This document shows, piece by piece, positions 48,601-58,106 of a stretch of DNA of 64,000 nucleotides. This stretch comes from Sphingomonas sabuli (lineage in GTDB: Bacteria > Pseudomonadota > Alphaproteobacteria > Sphingomonadales > Sphingomonadaceae). Below the pieces are notes generated by a model that was given only the letters and a program-made list of their open reading frames with translations, ran no database searches and was not told where the DNA came from. The stretch covers positions 186,001 to 250,000 of the forward strand of contig NZ_CP060697.1 of assembly GCF_014352855.1 (NCBI RefSeq), in the 5' to 3' direction. The position numbers and the translations under genes were made by a program. Each line of letters begins with the position of its first letter. The first letter of the stretch is position 1.

Positions 48601-49569
48601 CTAGATCTCGAAGTTGACCATCTTGGCCATGATGAACACGCCGATGCCCATCCACACGAGCCCGCCCATGCCAGCCACGATCAGGCGCTGGTCGACGAAG
48701 AAGTTGCCCATGTATCCAGGGTTGATCATCCACACGAGGCCGAAGACCACGAACGGAAGCGATCCGACGATATAGGCCGAAGCCTTGGATTCGGAGCTCA
48801 TTGCCTTGATCTTGAGCTTCATCTGCGACCGCTTGCGCAACACGTCGGCAAGGTTCGACAGCGTTTCCGCCAGGTTGCCGCCGGTTTCCCGCTGGATCGC
48901 CAGCGTGATGACGAAGAACTGGAATTCGGGCGTGCCGAGCCGGTCCGCGGTTTCCTGCAGCGCGGCTTCCATCGTCCGGCCGATCTTCATCTTGTCGGCG
49001 ACGGTACGGAACTCGATCCCGACCGGGCCGCCGATTTCCGACGCGACCACGCCCAGCGTTTCGCTGATCGGAAGGCCCGACCGCAGGCCGCGAACCATCA
49101 GTTCGATGGCGTCCGGGAAATTGGCAGTGAACTTGTTGATGCGCCGCTTGATCAGGAAGCCGATGATGAAGTGCGGCACGCCGACGCCGAAGAACAGGCC
49201 GACGAAGAAACTGAGGAAGAAGGGCGCCCCGCGGAACATCAGCAGCATCGTCACGATGCCGGTGATGCCAAGCGAGATCGCGGCATATTTCGCCAGCGAG
49301 ATGTTCTTGCCGGTCATCTCCAGCCGCTTGCGCAGCAACGCCGGGCGCGGGATGATCGAGGACGCAAAGCCGTCGATGCGGCTGGCGCGGGCGGCCATGA
49401 GCTTGCGGATCTGCGCCTGCGCGGCGGCGGTGACGCCCTCCGCATGACGCTCCTTGACCAGCTCCATGCGGCGCTTGAGCGATTTCGACGGCGACGGCCC
49501 GCTGGCCAGTTTCAACAGAAGCAGCAGCAGCGCCACGCCGACGGCGATGAGGATCAGATAGAGAAACAT
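48601..49569 (-). CDS. tadB: Tad pilus inner-membrane platform protein TadB
   Basis: 322 residues, T2SF-domain protein. An N-terminal membrane segment (LILIAVGVALLLLLLKLAS) and a central pair are followed by FPDAIELMVRGLRSGLPISETL, the family signature, then FFVITLAIQRETGGNLAETL and a C-terminal membrane hairpin. It partners TadC. It lies 55 bases after the cpaE stop, exactly where cpaF (the TadA ATPase) would normally lie, so that gene is missing from this operon. Confidence 0.93.
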   Translation of the reverse strand: MFLYLILIAVGVALLLLLLKLASGPSPSKSLKRRMELVKERHAEGVTAAAQAQIRKLMAARASRIDGFASSIIPRPALLRKRLEMTGKNISLAKYAAISLGITGIVTMLLMFRGAPFFLSFFVGLFFGVGVPHFIIGFLIKRRINKFTANFPDAIELMVRGLRSGLPISETLGVVASEIGGPVGIEFRTVADKMKIGRTMEAALQETADRLGTPEFQFFVITLAIQRETGGNLAETLSNLADVLRKRSQMKLKIKAMSSESKASAYIVGSLPFVVFGLVWMINPGYMGNFFVDQRLIVAGMGGLVWMGIGVFIMAKMVNFEI

Positions 49570-49624
49570 CTACCGCTCATTCCTTCCAGGCCGGCTGCCG
49601 AACGATCGACTGCCGGCCGTTCAC

Positions 49625-50896
49625 TCACGCTGCCTTCGCTTTGGGCTTGGCCAGCATCGACTTGAGGTTGGTTACCAGCGACTTCGAACCGCCGTCGGCC
49701 TTGCCCTGGGCTTCGCCGGCACCGTCTTCGGTGGCGTGGCTGAGCACCAGGTTGACGAGGCTGTTGAACGGCGCGGCCGCCTTGCCCGACGCGACTTCCG
49801 CAAGCGGCTTGCCGAGCTTGGCCGACTGGGCCGCAAGCTTGGAGTCGAGCGCGAAGACGAGGTCGACAGGGCGTTCGATCGACTGTTCGAAATCCTTGCG
49901 ATTGATTTCCAGCGCGCCGCCGTTCGGCACCTTGTTGGCGACGACGAACACGCGGGTCTGCGGCGCGTTTGACTTCAGCCACGCAAGGATGCGGATGGCA
50001 TCGCGGGTGCCGGCCAGCGTCAGCTCGGCCACGACGACCGCGACGTGTGCGTCGTGCACCAGGTGCGGATGCTGGATCAGCATGTGCCGCGGCAGGTCCA
50101 TGACGGTCGATTCGAAGGCGTTGCGCATTTCTTCCTGCAGGTGGAAGAAAGCGGTGCCGTCGGTGACCAGCGGCTGGTGGATCGGCGCTTCCGCCGACAG
50201 CACGGACAGCCGTTCGTTGGCGCGGACCATGGCACGTTCGATGAACAGGCCGTCGATGCGGCTCGGGTTTTCGATCGCGTCGGTCAGGCCGCGGCCAGGC
50301 TCGAGGTCGAGTGCCAGCGCACCGGTGCCGAAATGGACGTCGAGGTCGAGCAGCGCCGTGGAGCGGTGCGACTTTTCACCCAGCATCCAGGCCAGCGAGG
50401 TCGCCATGGTCGAGGCGCCGACACCGCCGCGGACGCCGATCACGGCGGCCATGACGTGCGGCTTGTCGACCTGCGCTTCGCCGCGCGGTCCCGACAGGAT
50501 CGCCTGGGCATGCGCAAAGCTGTCGCGCAGCTGGTCGACCGTGAACGGCTTGAGCAGGTAATCGTGAATGCCGCTGGCGACGAGGTCGCGATACAGGCGG
50601 ACGTCATTCACCTGGCCGGCCGCGATCACGATCGTCCCAGGCTCGCACACTTCGGCGAGCGAGTTGATGTCGGTCAGCGGATCGGCGGATTCGCTCAGGT
50701 CGACGAACAGGATGTTCGGGCTGGCGGACACGGACAGCGACTGCACCGCGTTGCGCAGGCCGCCCTTGTTGACCTTTTCCGGGCTCCACCCATGCTCCAC
50801 CGCAACCGGGCGAAGCATGTCGGCGGTCGCGTCATCGCAAACGAAGGCGGTGAACGGGTCGCGCAAGCCGGCGCGTGCTTGAAACGGAGCATTCAT
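49625..50896 (-). CDS. cpaE: Pilus assembly protein CpaE (ParA/MinD-like ATPase)
   Basis: 423 residues. The first ~130 residues form a receiver-like domain without a canonical phospho-acceptor context (DATADMLRPVAVEHGW, VASGIHDYLLKPFTVDQL). The ATPase domain has a deviant Walker A, GVRGGVGASTMATSLAW, and DLDVHFGTGALALDLEPG. In Caulobacter, CpaE localises the Tad machinery to the pole. The ATG at 50896 is one base from the cpaD stop. The C-terminal tail is rich in Lys, Ala and Gly and is probably flexible. Confidence 0.9.
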   Translation of the reverse strand: MNAPFQARAGLRDPFTAFVCDDATADMLRPVAVEHGWSPEKVNKGGLRNAVQSLSVSASPNILFVDLSESADPLTDINSLAEVCEPGTIVIAAGQVNDVRLYRDLVASGIHDYLLKPFTVDQLRDSFAHAQAILSGPRGEAQVDKPHVMAAVIGVRGGVGASTMATSLAWMLGEKSHRSTALLDLDVHFGTGALALDLEPGRGLTDAIENPSRIDGLFIERAMVRANERLSVLSAEAPIHQPLVTDGTAFFHLQEEMRNAFESTVMDLPRHMLIQHPHLVHDAHVAVVVAELTLAGTRDAIRILAWLKSNAPQTRVFVVANKVPNGGALEINRKDFEQSIERPVDLVFALDSKLAAQSAKLGKPLAEVASGKAAAPFNSLVNLVLSHATEDGAGEAQGKADGGSKSLVTNLKSMLAKPKAKAA

Positions 50897-50897
50897 G

Positions 50898-51554
50898 TTA
50901 ATTGCCCTTCGTGCTCTGCTCGACAGTCGTGAGAGGCCGCCGGGTCTGACCGTCGATGACGCCGGTCAGCGGCCAGCCGCGGTACATCGCAATTGCCTTG
51001 GCGCCCGCGATCGCATCGACCGAGGCCGAGCCTTCGCGCCCGTGGACCAGGTCCTCGGGGTTGGCGACTTGCATCGCGAGGTTCGAATTCACGCCGCAGC
51101 CGAAGTTGGACATGCTGCGGTTGGCGAAATTGGGTTGCGAGGGAACGCTCCAGTTGGGGCATCCCGCGACTTCGGCGCGATTGCGGCTGACGACCACGCG
51201 GACATTGCCCGACGGGACCAGCCCGGCGGTCACCGGCGCCGCCGGAAGGACCATCATGCCGTAGCGACCGGCCAGTTCCGCGACCTGCGAGGCGGCGGCC
51301 GGCGCCGACAGGCCGTCGACGTAGATCGAATCGCCGTATCCGAGGTCGAGGCTCTGGAACCACGCATCAAGCCGGGATACGTCGCCCGGCGACAGCACGC
51401 CGCCCAGGGCCGCGAGGTCGATCGTGTAGTTCGACCGGTTGAGCACCGGCACGTTGACCGAAGCGACGCCGCGGTCCGGCGAAGCCGCCGGGGTGGTGGC
51501 GCAGCCCGCCAGCGTGGAGGCGAGCAGAACGGCAAGCAGTTTCGTGCGCATCAT
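50898..51554 (-). CDS. cpaD: Pilus assembly lipoprotein CpaD
   Basis: 218 residues. The signal peptide ends in the lipobox LAGC (Cys18), so it is probably anchored in the outer membrane, where CpaD helps the CpaC secretin. The CpaD family is recognised by SNFGCGVNSNLAMQVANPEDLVHGR (in outline) and VVVSRNRAEVAGCPNW. The frame reads upstream inside cpaC, but ATG 51554 begins the lipoprotein signal and has AAAGGATG upstream. It is tightly spaced with cpaC (23 bases) and cpaE (one base). Confidence 0.9.
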   Translation of the reverse strand: MMRTKLLAVLLASTLAGCATTPAASPDRGVASVNVPVLNRSNYTIDLAALGGVLSPGDVSRLDAWFQSLDLGYGDSIYVDGLSAPAAASQVAELAGRYGMMVLPAAPVTAGLVPSGNVRVVVSRNRAEVAGCPNWSVPSQPNFANRSMSNFGCGVNSNLAMQVANPEDLVHGREGSASVDAIAGAKAIAMYRGWPLTGVIDGQTRRPLTTVEQSTKGN

Positions 51555-51577
51555 CGCATCCTTTTCAAACAGGCGGG

Positions 51578-53035
51578 TCACAGCTTGAAGCCCGGGGCAG
51601 GGGCGGCGACCGGCGCCGCTTGCGGCAACGGACGGCCGCTGACCCCGCCATAGGTCTGGCCAAGCAGCATCTGCTGGGCATCGGTCGGCGCCCGGTAACC
51701 GTCGGTCGGCAGGGCCATCTGGCCGCTGACCGGCCGCACCAGGTACGGCGTGACGATGATCACCAACTCGGTTTCCTGGCGGCGATACTTGGTCGACCGG
51801 AACAGGGTGCCAAGGATCGGCAGGTCGCCCAGAAACGGCGCCTTGTTGAGGCTGTTGCTGTTCGAATTGCGCAGCAGCCCGGCGAGCATGAAGCTTTGCC
51901 CCGATCCCAGTTCGACGGTGGTTTCGGCGCGACGGGTGGTCAACGCCGGGACGTCGAAGCCGTTGAGGCGGATCGAGCCTGCATCGGACAGCTCGCTGAC
52001 TTCCGGACGGACGCGCATCGAAATGCGGCCGTCGCCAAGCACGATCGGCGTGAACGCGAGCGCAACGCCATATTGCTTGTATTCGATGGTCACGGCCTGG
52101 TTGCCCTGGCTGACCGGGATCGGGAATTCGCCGCCCGCGAGGAAGCTGGCGGTTTCGCCCGACAGCGCCGTCAGGTTCGGTTCGGCCAGCGTCGTCACCA
52201 GGCCGTCGGTTTCGGCAAGGTCGAGCGAGCTCAGGATGTCGAGGCCGAACAGGCTTCCGGCACCGGTGAGGGTCGAGCCCAGCGCATTGCGGATGACCCG
52301 CGCCGGCGGACAGTTGGTGACGCATGCGGCGGGCGGCAGGCTGATGCCCGAACCCTGGGCGATGCCGAACTGGAAACCGCCGGTGGTGTCGGTGGCGAGA
52401 AGGTTGACGCCGACCTGCTTGACGAGGTCGCGGCTGACTTCGGCGATCTTGACCTTGAGCGTGACCTGCAGCGGCACCGCGGTGCGCAGCCGGTTGACCG
52501 GGACGATGTTCAGCGCATCGCCTTCCTTGACGCCGGGGTTGAGGATCGCGCGGACAAGCATTTCGGCCTGGGCGGCATCGTCCGGCGACCCGACGGTGCC
52601 GTTGATGATCGCGGTCTGGCCGACCGTGGTCACGTTGATCTGCGATTCCGGCATGGCGACGCGCAGCACGTCGTTGACCGACGAGATGTTCTGGCTGACG
52701 CGGACGTTGGCACCGTAGACGACCGACCCGTCGCGGGCGGTGGCGATGACGGTGGCTTCCCCCATTTCCTTCCCGAACACGTTGATCTGGCGCGGCGAGT
52801 TTACATAAACGTCAGCAACCTTGGGGTTGGACGTCCACACATTCGCAACCGACTGCGGCAGGTTGATCATCTGGCCTTCGCCGATCGACAGCTGGACCTG
52901 GCGGCTCGGCTTGTAGTTGGCCGAGGGCTGGGCCGCTGCCGGGGCTGCCGGCACCAGCGTTGCAGGAAGGGCAACGGCGATGGCCGCAAGGGCCGTGCCG
53001 AGCCGTGCCTGGCGCATGAAGTTACGAATGGTCAT
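51578..53035 (-). CDS. cpaC: Outer-membrane secretin CpaC (RcpA)
   Basis: 485 residues. A signal peptide (TALAAIAVALPATLVPAAPAAAQ) is followed by an N0-like domain (VQLSIGEGQMINLPQSVANVWTS in outline, with the ITVFGKEMG-type turn INVFGKEMG). A BON-like segment comes next, then the secretin domain from ~225 with LSGETASFLAGGEFPIPV, the family signature, and a C-terminal LVIIVTPYLVRPV. It forms the outer-membrane channel for Flp pili. ATG 53035 follows GGGAGC and is one base from the cpaB stop. Confidence 0.93.
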   Translation of the reverse strand: MTIRNFMRQARLGTALAAIAVALPATLVPAAPAAAQPSANYKPSRQVQLSIGEGQMINLPQSVANVWTSNPKVADVYVNSPRQINVFGKEMGEATVIATARDGSVVYGANVRVSQNISSVNDVLRVAMPESQINVTTVGQTAIINGTVGSPDDAAQAEMLVRAILNPGVKEGDALNIVPVNRLRTAVPLQVTLKVKIAEVSRDLVKQVGVNLLATDTTGGFQFGIAQGSGISLPPAACVTNCPPARVIRNALGSTLTGAGSLFGLDILSSLDLAETDGLVTTLAEPNLTALSGETASFLAGGEFPIPVSQGNQAVTIEYKQYGVALAFTPIVLGDGRISMRVRPEVSELSDAGSIRLNGFDVPALTTRRAETTVELGSGQSFMLAGLLRNSNSNSLNKAPFLGDLPILGTLFRSTKYRRQETELVIIVTPYLVRPVSGQMALPTDGYRAPTDAQQMLLGQTYGGVSGRPLPQAAPVAAPAPGFKL

Positions 53036-53036
53036 G

Positions 53037-54044
53037 TTAGCGAGCTCCCACAGGAACGACCGAGATGTCATTGCCACGGGCGACGCGAACCACCGGACCG
53101 CTGGGAACAGCAGCCGAGGGACCGGCGCCAGCCGGGGCCGAAGAGGCGAGCGCCACCGGCGCCGACGGAACGGTGCGGCGCTGGAAGCGCGACACGTCGC
53201 CACCCGTCGTGAAGGTCGTGTTCTTGTCCATCGGACGATTGGCGAAGGCGGACAGCAGGCGGCGTTCGTCGGCCGGGCTGGTGCCTTGCGGGACCTTCAC
53301 GTCGCCCGAGGCAACGGCACGTTCGAGTTCGGACGTCTGGTCGGCGATCGACCGGAGCGACAGGGACAAGGTGCCCATCGACTGCGCGACGGCGATCTTC
53401 TCGGCGATGCGCGGAGTCACTTCGAAGGTGACGTTGGCGAACGTCTTGACGACCGTGTTGCCTTCTTCGTCCTTGTCGCTGACGCGCTGGTCGGTAGCGA
53501 GGACGCGGATGTTGCGGACGATGGTTTCCGACACCCGGAGCGCGGGACCGTCGCCGGTGCCCTGGACTTCGGAGGTCAGCATCAGATCGATGCGGTCGCC
53601 CGGGAAGACGAAGCCGGCAACGCCGCTGGTCGCGTTCACCGGAACGGTAATGGCGCGCATGCCGGGGCCGAGGGCGGCGGCAAGGAAGCCGCGATCCTGC
53701 GGGCCGACAAGATTGCCGCGGGTGATCGGCTGGCCGGCCATGACCGGATAGCGAACGACCGTGCCGAGCAGCTTGGACGGATCGGCGTCCGGGCCGCCCT
53801 GCTGGTAGAAGGACGGCTGGACCGAACCCGCCGGCCAGGTTTCGTAGCCGATGCTGGCGGCGTCGATGATCGTGCCGACGCCAAGCGCCTTCTTGGCGAC
53901 GAGCACCTTCGGGCCCTGCGGCTGGACCGGGACGGCGGAGGCTTGCTGCGCTCCGGCACCGGTGAACATGTTCTTTGCCATGATGGCGGTCACGGCCGCG
54001 ACCATGAGCGCTCCGACAAGCAGCAAGATCTTCTTAAAATCCAT
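53037..54044 (-). CDS. cpaB: Pilus assembly protein CpaB (RcpC)
   Basis: 335 residues. The N-terminal membrane segment (ILLLVGALMVAAVTAIMAKNMF) is followed by a SAF domain (VLVAKKALGVGTIIDAASI, VMAGQPITRGNLV) and the RcpC domain (MRAITVPVNATSGVAGFVFPGDRIDL). In Tad systems it is a periplasmic assembly factor. The low-complexity C-terminus (Ala/Pro/Ser) is lineage-typical. The internal Met at 54044 has GGGGAGG and is preferred over 54086. Confidence 0.92.
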   Translation of the reverse strand: MDFKKILLLVGALMVAAVTAIMAKNMFTGAGAQQASAVPVQPQGPKVLVAKKALGVGTIIDAASIGYETWPAGSVQPSFYQQGGPDADPSKLLGTVVRYPVMAGQPITRGNLVGPQDRGFLAAALGPGMRAITVPVNATSGVAGFVFPGDRIDLMLTSEVQGTGDGPALRVSETIVRNIRVLATDQRVSDKDEEGNTVVKTFANVTFEVTPRIAEKIAVAQSMGTLSLSLRSIADQTSELERAVASGDVKVPQGTSPADERRLLSAFANRPMDKNTTFTTGGDVSRFQRRTVPSAPVALASSAPAGAGPSAAVPSGPVVRVARGNDISVVPVGAR

Positions 54045-54089
54045 GGCGATTACGCCTCCCCAGCGGGAACCCCCGAATGACGACACACA

Positions 54090-54563
54090 TCAGGCAAATT
54101 GGTTAAGAAAGCGTTGGGCGAGAATCGCCAGACCACCGATTGCGATGGCAACGCCGTACGGGATCTGCGGCCGGCCCTCGCGGGACCGGACCTTGTGAAA
54201 CAGGACCACGAGCAGGGTCAGCACCCCGCCGGCGACCGACATGATGACCAGGAATTTCGCCGTCGAGGCGGGCGAGAACCACAAGGCCAGCGCGGCCGCG
54301 AGCTTGACGTCGCCGCCGCCCATCATGCCGAGAAAGAAAGCGCCGGCGAGCAATGCGAACACCGCCGCGGCGACCCCCAGCTGAAGCCACACGCCGGGCG
54401 TCAGCGGCAGGTCGACCGACCACCAGTAGAGCGGGGCAAGCGCCGCGACGCCAAGGTTGAGCCGGTTCGAAATGGTGAAGGTGCGCACGTCGATGGCGGC
54501 CGCGACCACCAGGGTCAGCGCCAGCGCGGCGAGCAGGAATTCGGTGAATCCGAAGTTCATCAT
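54090..54563 (-). CDS. cpaA: Prepilin peptidase CpaA (TadV type)
   Basis: 157 residues with about six hydrophobic segments. This A24-family aspartic protease cleaves Flp prepilin leaders. The first catalytic Asp is in AIDVRTFTISNRLN and the second in GGGDVKLAAALALW, the two invariant sites. It is the first gene of the operon. The pilin gene (flp/pilA), often next to it, is not found. Two adjacent ATGs at 54563 and 54560 are possible starts. Confidence 0.9.
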   Translation of the reverse strand: MMNFGFTEFLLAALALTLVVAAAIDVRTFTISNRLNLGVAALAPLYWWSVDLPLTPGVWLQLGVAAAVFALLAGAFFLGMMGGGDVKLAAALALWFSPASTAKFLVIMSVAGGVLTLLVVLFHKVRSREGRPQIPYGVAIAIGGLAILAQRFLNQFA

Positions 54564-54613
54564 GTTGCCCGAGGTAGACGGCGCGGCTTTCCAAACCGTA
54601 ACCAAGCGCGAAA

Positions 54614-55705
54614 ATGTTGGATTGCGATGTCCTGATCGTCGGCGGCGGTATCGCCGGAGCGAGCCTTGGCGCCGAGCTGGCCCCGCGCGCGTGCGTGCTG
54701 ATCGTCGAGGCGGAAAGCCTGTGCGGCACCCATGCGACGGGGCGATCGGCGGCCTTCTGGCTGGAAAGCTATGGCGGACCGGTGGTGTCGCCGCTGAGCA
54801 CCGCGTCGCGCCCCTTCCTCGACGCACCGCCGGCGGATTTTTCGGACCGCGGCTTCCTGCGCACGCGCGGCGACGTCCATCTGACCCGGGACGCGCTGCC
54901 GGTTCTCCCCGAAGGAATCGAATCGCGCGTGATGGAGCGCGACGAGCTGGAACGGGTGATCCCAGGCATCCGCCCGCAATGGCGGCGCGCCTTGTTCGAG
55001 CCGGGATGCGCGGACATCGACGTCGCCGGCCTGCACGCCGCTTACCTGCGTGCTTTCCGTAAACGCGGCGGGACCGTGCGAACCGATGCGACCCTAAGGC
55101 AGGCGCGACGCGAAGGCGGTGCGTGGGCGGCGACGATGGCGGACGGATCGACCGTCTCCGCCGGGGTGATCGTCAATGCCGCCGGGGCTTGGGCCGACCC
55201 GGTCGCGACGGCGTGCGGCGTCGCGCCGATCGGTATCGCGCCCAAGCGCCGGACGATGGTCCAGCTGCGCGTCGGGCGCACCGGCCTGCGCGACCTGCCC
55301 CTGGTCGACGACGCCGGCGGGACTTTCTACTTCAAGGGAGAATCGGACAATTCGGTGTGGCTCAGCCCGCATGACGAGATCGCCACCGGCCCGTGCGACG
55401 CGGCGCCGGAGGAGGTGGACGTGGCCATCGCCATCGATCGCTTCCAGCAGGTGGTCGACTGGCCGGTGGAGGCGGTGGAGCGCAAATGGGCCGGCTTGCG
55501 CAGCTTCGCGCCAGACCGGGTGCCGGTCTACGGCTTCGATCCGGATGTCGACGGATTCTTCTGGTGCGTGGGGCAGGGCGGTTTCGGCATCCAGACTGCC
55601 CCCGCGGCGGCCCGCATGACGGCGGCGCTGCTACTCGGCCGGGCGCCCGATGCGATGGTCGAGGCCATCGATCCTGCGCCCTTTTCCCCGGCGCGCTTCC
55701 GCTAG
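54614..55705 (+). CDS. FAD-dependent amino-acid oxidoreductase (DAO family)
   Basis: 363 residues. The N-terminal Rossmann motif [17 protein letters not shown] binds FAD and ATGRSAAFW is the next conserved block of the DAO (D-amino acid oxidase/dehydrogenase, sarcosine oxidase) family. [18 protein letters not shown] and [19 protein letters not shown] complete the FAD site. It is cytoplasmic. The substrate is a secondary or D-amino acid by family, but not predictable further. It is divergent from the cpa operon; its stop overlaps rnhA by four bases. Confidence 0.85.
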   Translation: MLDCDVLIVGGGIAGASLGAELAPRACVLIVEAESLCGTHATGRSAAFWLESYGGPVVSPLSTASRPFLDAPPADFSDRGFLRTRGDVHLTRDALPVLPEGIESRVMERDELERVIPGIRPQWRRALFEPGCADIDVAGLHAAYLRAFRKRGGTVRTDATLRQARREGGAWAATMADGSTVSAGVIVNAAGAWADPVATACGVAPIGIAPKRRTMVQLRVGRTGLRDLPLVDDAGGTFYFKGESDNSVWLSPHDEIATGPCDAAPEEVDVAIAIDRFQQVVDWPVEAVERKWAGLRSFAPDRVPVYGFDPDVDGFFWCVGQGGFGIQTAPAAARMTAALLLGRAPDAMVEAIDPAPFSPARFR

Positions 55706-56145
55706 GTCCGCTGCTTGTCCGCCTCGGCGCAGGCGAGGGCGTCGACGCGATCGTTCTCGACGTGGCCGCTATGCCCCTTGACCCAGTGCCAGCGCACCTC
55801 GTGCGGCGATTGGGCATCGAGCAATTCCTGCCACAGCTCCGCGTTCTTCACCGGCTTCCTGTCGGCGGTGCGCCAGCCGTTGCGCTGCCAGCCGTGGATC
55901 CACTTGGTGATGCCGTCGCGGACGTAGACGCTGTCGGTATGCAACTCGACCGAGCAGGGCTTCTTGAGCGCCTTCAGCGCCTCGATCGCCGCTTTCAGCT
56001 CCATGCGGTTGTTGGTGGTGTGGGCTTCGCCGCCGCTCAGTTCGCGTTCCCGTGCGCCGGTGCGCAGCAAGGCCGCCCAGCCGCCCGGGCCGGGGTTGCC
56101 CCGGCAGGCGCCGTCAGTGAAAATCTCAACCGCCGGAAGGCTCAT
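55702..56145 (-). CDS. rnhA: Ribonuclease HI
   Basis: 147 residues. It cleaves RNA in RNA-DNA hybrids, e.g. R-loops and Okazaki primers. The catalytic DEDD set is complete: Asp11 ([15 protein letters not shown]), Glu49 (NNRMELKAA), Asp71 (HTDSVYV) and Asp135 (NDRVDALA). The basic handle region ([16 protein letters not shown]) is present. ATG 56145 immediately follows the ispH stop (TGAATG), so translation is probably coupled. Confidence 0.96.
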   Translation of the reverse strand: MSLPAVEIFTDGACRGNPGPGGWAALLRTGARERELSGGEAHTTNNRMELKAAIEALKALKKPCSVELHTDSVYVRDGITKWIHGWQRNGWRTADRKPVKNAELWQELLDAQSPHEVRWHWVKGHSGHVENDRVDALACAEADKQRT

Positions 56146-57090
56146 TCAGCCGACGAGTTCGCGGGGCAGCTTGAACACCATCCGCTCGGGCGTGTGATCG
56201 GCGATTTCCTCGGTCACGTCGAACCGCTCGCGCAGGGCATCGACCACTTCGCGCACCAGCACTTCAGGCGCCGACGCGCCGGCGGTGACGCCAAGGCAGC
56301 GCGGATGGCCAAGCCAGTCCCAGTCGATCTGCGACGCACGCTCGATCAGCCGCGCCGGGACGCCCATCCGCTCGGCAACCTCGGCCAGCCGCAGCGAATT
56401 GCTGCTGTTCGGCGCGCCGACGACCAGCATGCGGTCGCATTCGGGGGCAATCGCCTTGACCGCCGCCTGGCGGTTGGACGTGGCGTAGCAAATGTCCTCG
56501 CTGCGCGGCACGCGGATCTCGGGGAATCGCTGGCGGAGCGCCTCGACGATGGCGGCGGTGTCGTCGACGGACAAGGTGGTCTGGGTCAGGAAGGCAAGGT
56601 TGCCGGGATCGGCGACGGCGATGCTCTGCGCGTCCTCGACCGTCTCGACGAGGGTCATCGCGCCATCCGGCACCTGGCCGAAGGTGCCGATCACCTCGGG
56701 GTGGCCGGCATGGCCGATGAAGAGGATGTGCAGCCCGTCGTCGATCAGCCGTTCGGCCTGGCGGTGCACCTTGGACACCAGGGGGCAGGTCGCATCGACG
56801 AAGGTCAGATTGCGGTCGCGGGCGTTGGCCGGCACCGACTTGGGCACGCCGTGGGCGGAAAAGACCACCGGCCGGTCGTCCGGCACCTCGTCCAGCTCGT
56901 CGACGAAAATCGCGCCGAGATCCTTCAGCCGTTCGACGACGAAGCGGTTGTGGACGATTTCGTGGCGCACGTAGACGGGCGCCCCGAACCGTTCCAGCGC
57001 CAGTTCGACGATCTGGATGGCGCGGTCGACGCCGGCACAGAAGCCGCGCGGCGCGGCGGTCAGGATGCGAAGGTCAGGTCGGTCGGTCAT
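56146..57090 (-). CDS. ispH: 4-hydroxy-3-methylbut-2-enyl diphosphate reductase
   Basis: 314 residues. IspH makes IPP and DMAPP, the last step of the MEP isoprenoid pathway, using a 4Fe-4S cluster. The three cluster Cys are in [23 protein letters not shown] and [11 protein letters not shown]. Conserved His are in RHEIVHN and GHAGHPEV, and [10 protein letters not shown] is also family-typical. The start at 57090 ([10 protein letters not shown]) is standard; a much longer frame upstream is antisense to the next gene. It is followed at once by rnhA, as often in alphaproteobacteria. Confidence 0.95.
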   Translation of the reverse strand: MTDRPDLRILTAAPRGFCAGVDRAIQIVELALERFGAPVYVRHEIVHNRFVVERLKDLGAIFVDELDEVPDDRPVVFSAHGVPKSVPANARDRNLTFVDATCPLVSKVHRQAERLIDDGLHILFIGHAGHPEVIGTFGQVPDGAMTLVETVEDAQSIAVADPGNLAFLTQTTLSVDDTAAIVEALRQRFPEIRVPRSEDICYATSNRQAAVKAIAPECDRMLVVGAPNSSNSLRLAEVAERMGVPARLIERASQIDWDWLGHPRCLGVTAGASAPEVLVREVVDALRERFDVTEEIADHTPERMVFKLPRELVG

Positions 57091-57177
57091 TGGGCCGGCG
57101 ATGTAAGCGCTCGCTTGCAGCAATGAAAGGCGCTTCCTATGACAGCGCCGTCCCCACCGACCGCCAAGGAAAACCCC

Positions 57178-57810
57178 GTGAAGCTTCGCCTCCCTTCGAT
57201 TCTCGCTCTCGCCTTGCTCGCCGGCTGTTCGCGGCAGGGCAATATCGAGGAGGGGGGCATCTACACGATCCGCAGCGCCTGCCCGCAGGTCGCAATTCCC
57301 GCGGGCACCGGCGACATGACCGTGTTCGACCCGGCCGGCGCCACCGAAGCCTCGGCGATCGATATCGAGGCGGCAATTACCAACGTCCGCACCAGCTGTC
57401 AGGAAAGCGGCGACCAGATCATCTCGACCGCCAATTTCGAAGTGGTCGCGACGCGCCGTGACCCGACCCAGGCGCGCCAGGTCGTGCTGCCCTTCTTCGA
57501 CGCCGCGGTCCAGGCGGGCGAAAAGGTGGTCGCTAAGCGCGTTTCGGCCGTGTCGCTGAACTTCGCGCCGGGCAGCCTGCGCGCGTCGACGTCGGCGCAG
57601 GCCACGGTACGCATCTCGCGCGCCGTCGCCACGCTTCCCGAGGACGTGCGCAAGACGCTGACCCGCCGCCGCAAGGTCGGCGATGTCGATGCCGCGATCG
57701 ACCCGCTGTCCGATCCGACGATCCGTGCGGCGGTCGCCCGGGCAAGCTTCGCGCACCTGGTCGGTTTCCAGCTCACCGACGACCAGCTTCGCTACAACGT
57801 AACCCGCTAA
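57178..57810 (+). CDS. Putative lipoprotein, function unknown
   Basis: 210 residues. The signal peptide with lipobox LLAGC ([17 protein letters not shown]) predicts export and lipidation. The mature protein is beta-rich ([20 protein letters not shown]-type start, [15 protein letters not shown]). It ends with [14 protein letters not shown]. Two further Cys may form a disulfide. Not recognised. GTG 57178 has AAGGAA upstream; the ATG at 57139 would hide the signal behind 13 polar residues. It precedes the glycine riboswitch. Confidence 0.72.
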   Translation: MKLRLPSILALALLAGCSRQGNIEEGGIYTIRSACPQVAIPAGTGDMTVFDPAGATEASAIDIEAAITNVRTSCQESGDQIISTANFEVVATRRDPTQARQVVLPFFDAAVQAGEKVVAKRVSAVSLNFAPGSLRASTSAQATVRISRAVATLPEDVRKTLTRRRKVGDVDAAIDPLSDPTIRAAVARASFAHLVGFQLTDDQLRYNVTR

Positions 57811-57883
57811 TCTGGGGCGTTGACTCGGCTGGCGGGCGCAGCCAAGGCTGCCGGCGTCTCCGGTGGCCCAGCCGCCGGGAGGC

Positions 57884-58050
57884 CGCGCGGGAGAGTTCGC
57901 CCGATGGCTGGTCCATCTGGCGGCGCCGAAGGAGCAACCGCCCCCGGAATCTCTCAGGCAACCGGACCGCGCGCGCCTGACAGTCTGGAAAGAGCCGCGG
58001 CCCATGGCCGGGGCCGCCGAAGGGGCAAAGCTCTCAGGCGCAGCGACAGA
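57884..58050 (+). promoter_or_regulatory. Tandem glycine riboswitch
   Basis: Two glycine aptamers precede gcvT. Aptamer 1 (~57884-57972) has GCGGGAGAG, GCCGAAGGAGCAA and TCTCTCAGGCAACCGGACC. Aptamer 2 (~57982-58050) has CTGGAAAGAGCC, GCCGCCGAAGGGGCAAAG, CTCTCAGGC and GACAGA. The paired GCCGAAGG...GCAA and CTCTCAGGC blocks are the glycine-aptamer signature. A stem GGCCG..GGCG-CAA-CGCC..CGGCC (58061-58085) lies just before the gcvT GGAGG site and probably serves as expression platform. Confidence 0.92.
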
Positions 58051-58106
58051 TTGGGGGTGCGGCCGGAGGCGCAACGCCGTCGGCCAAACTGTCGCGGAGG
58101 CGAAGC

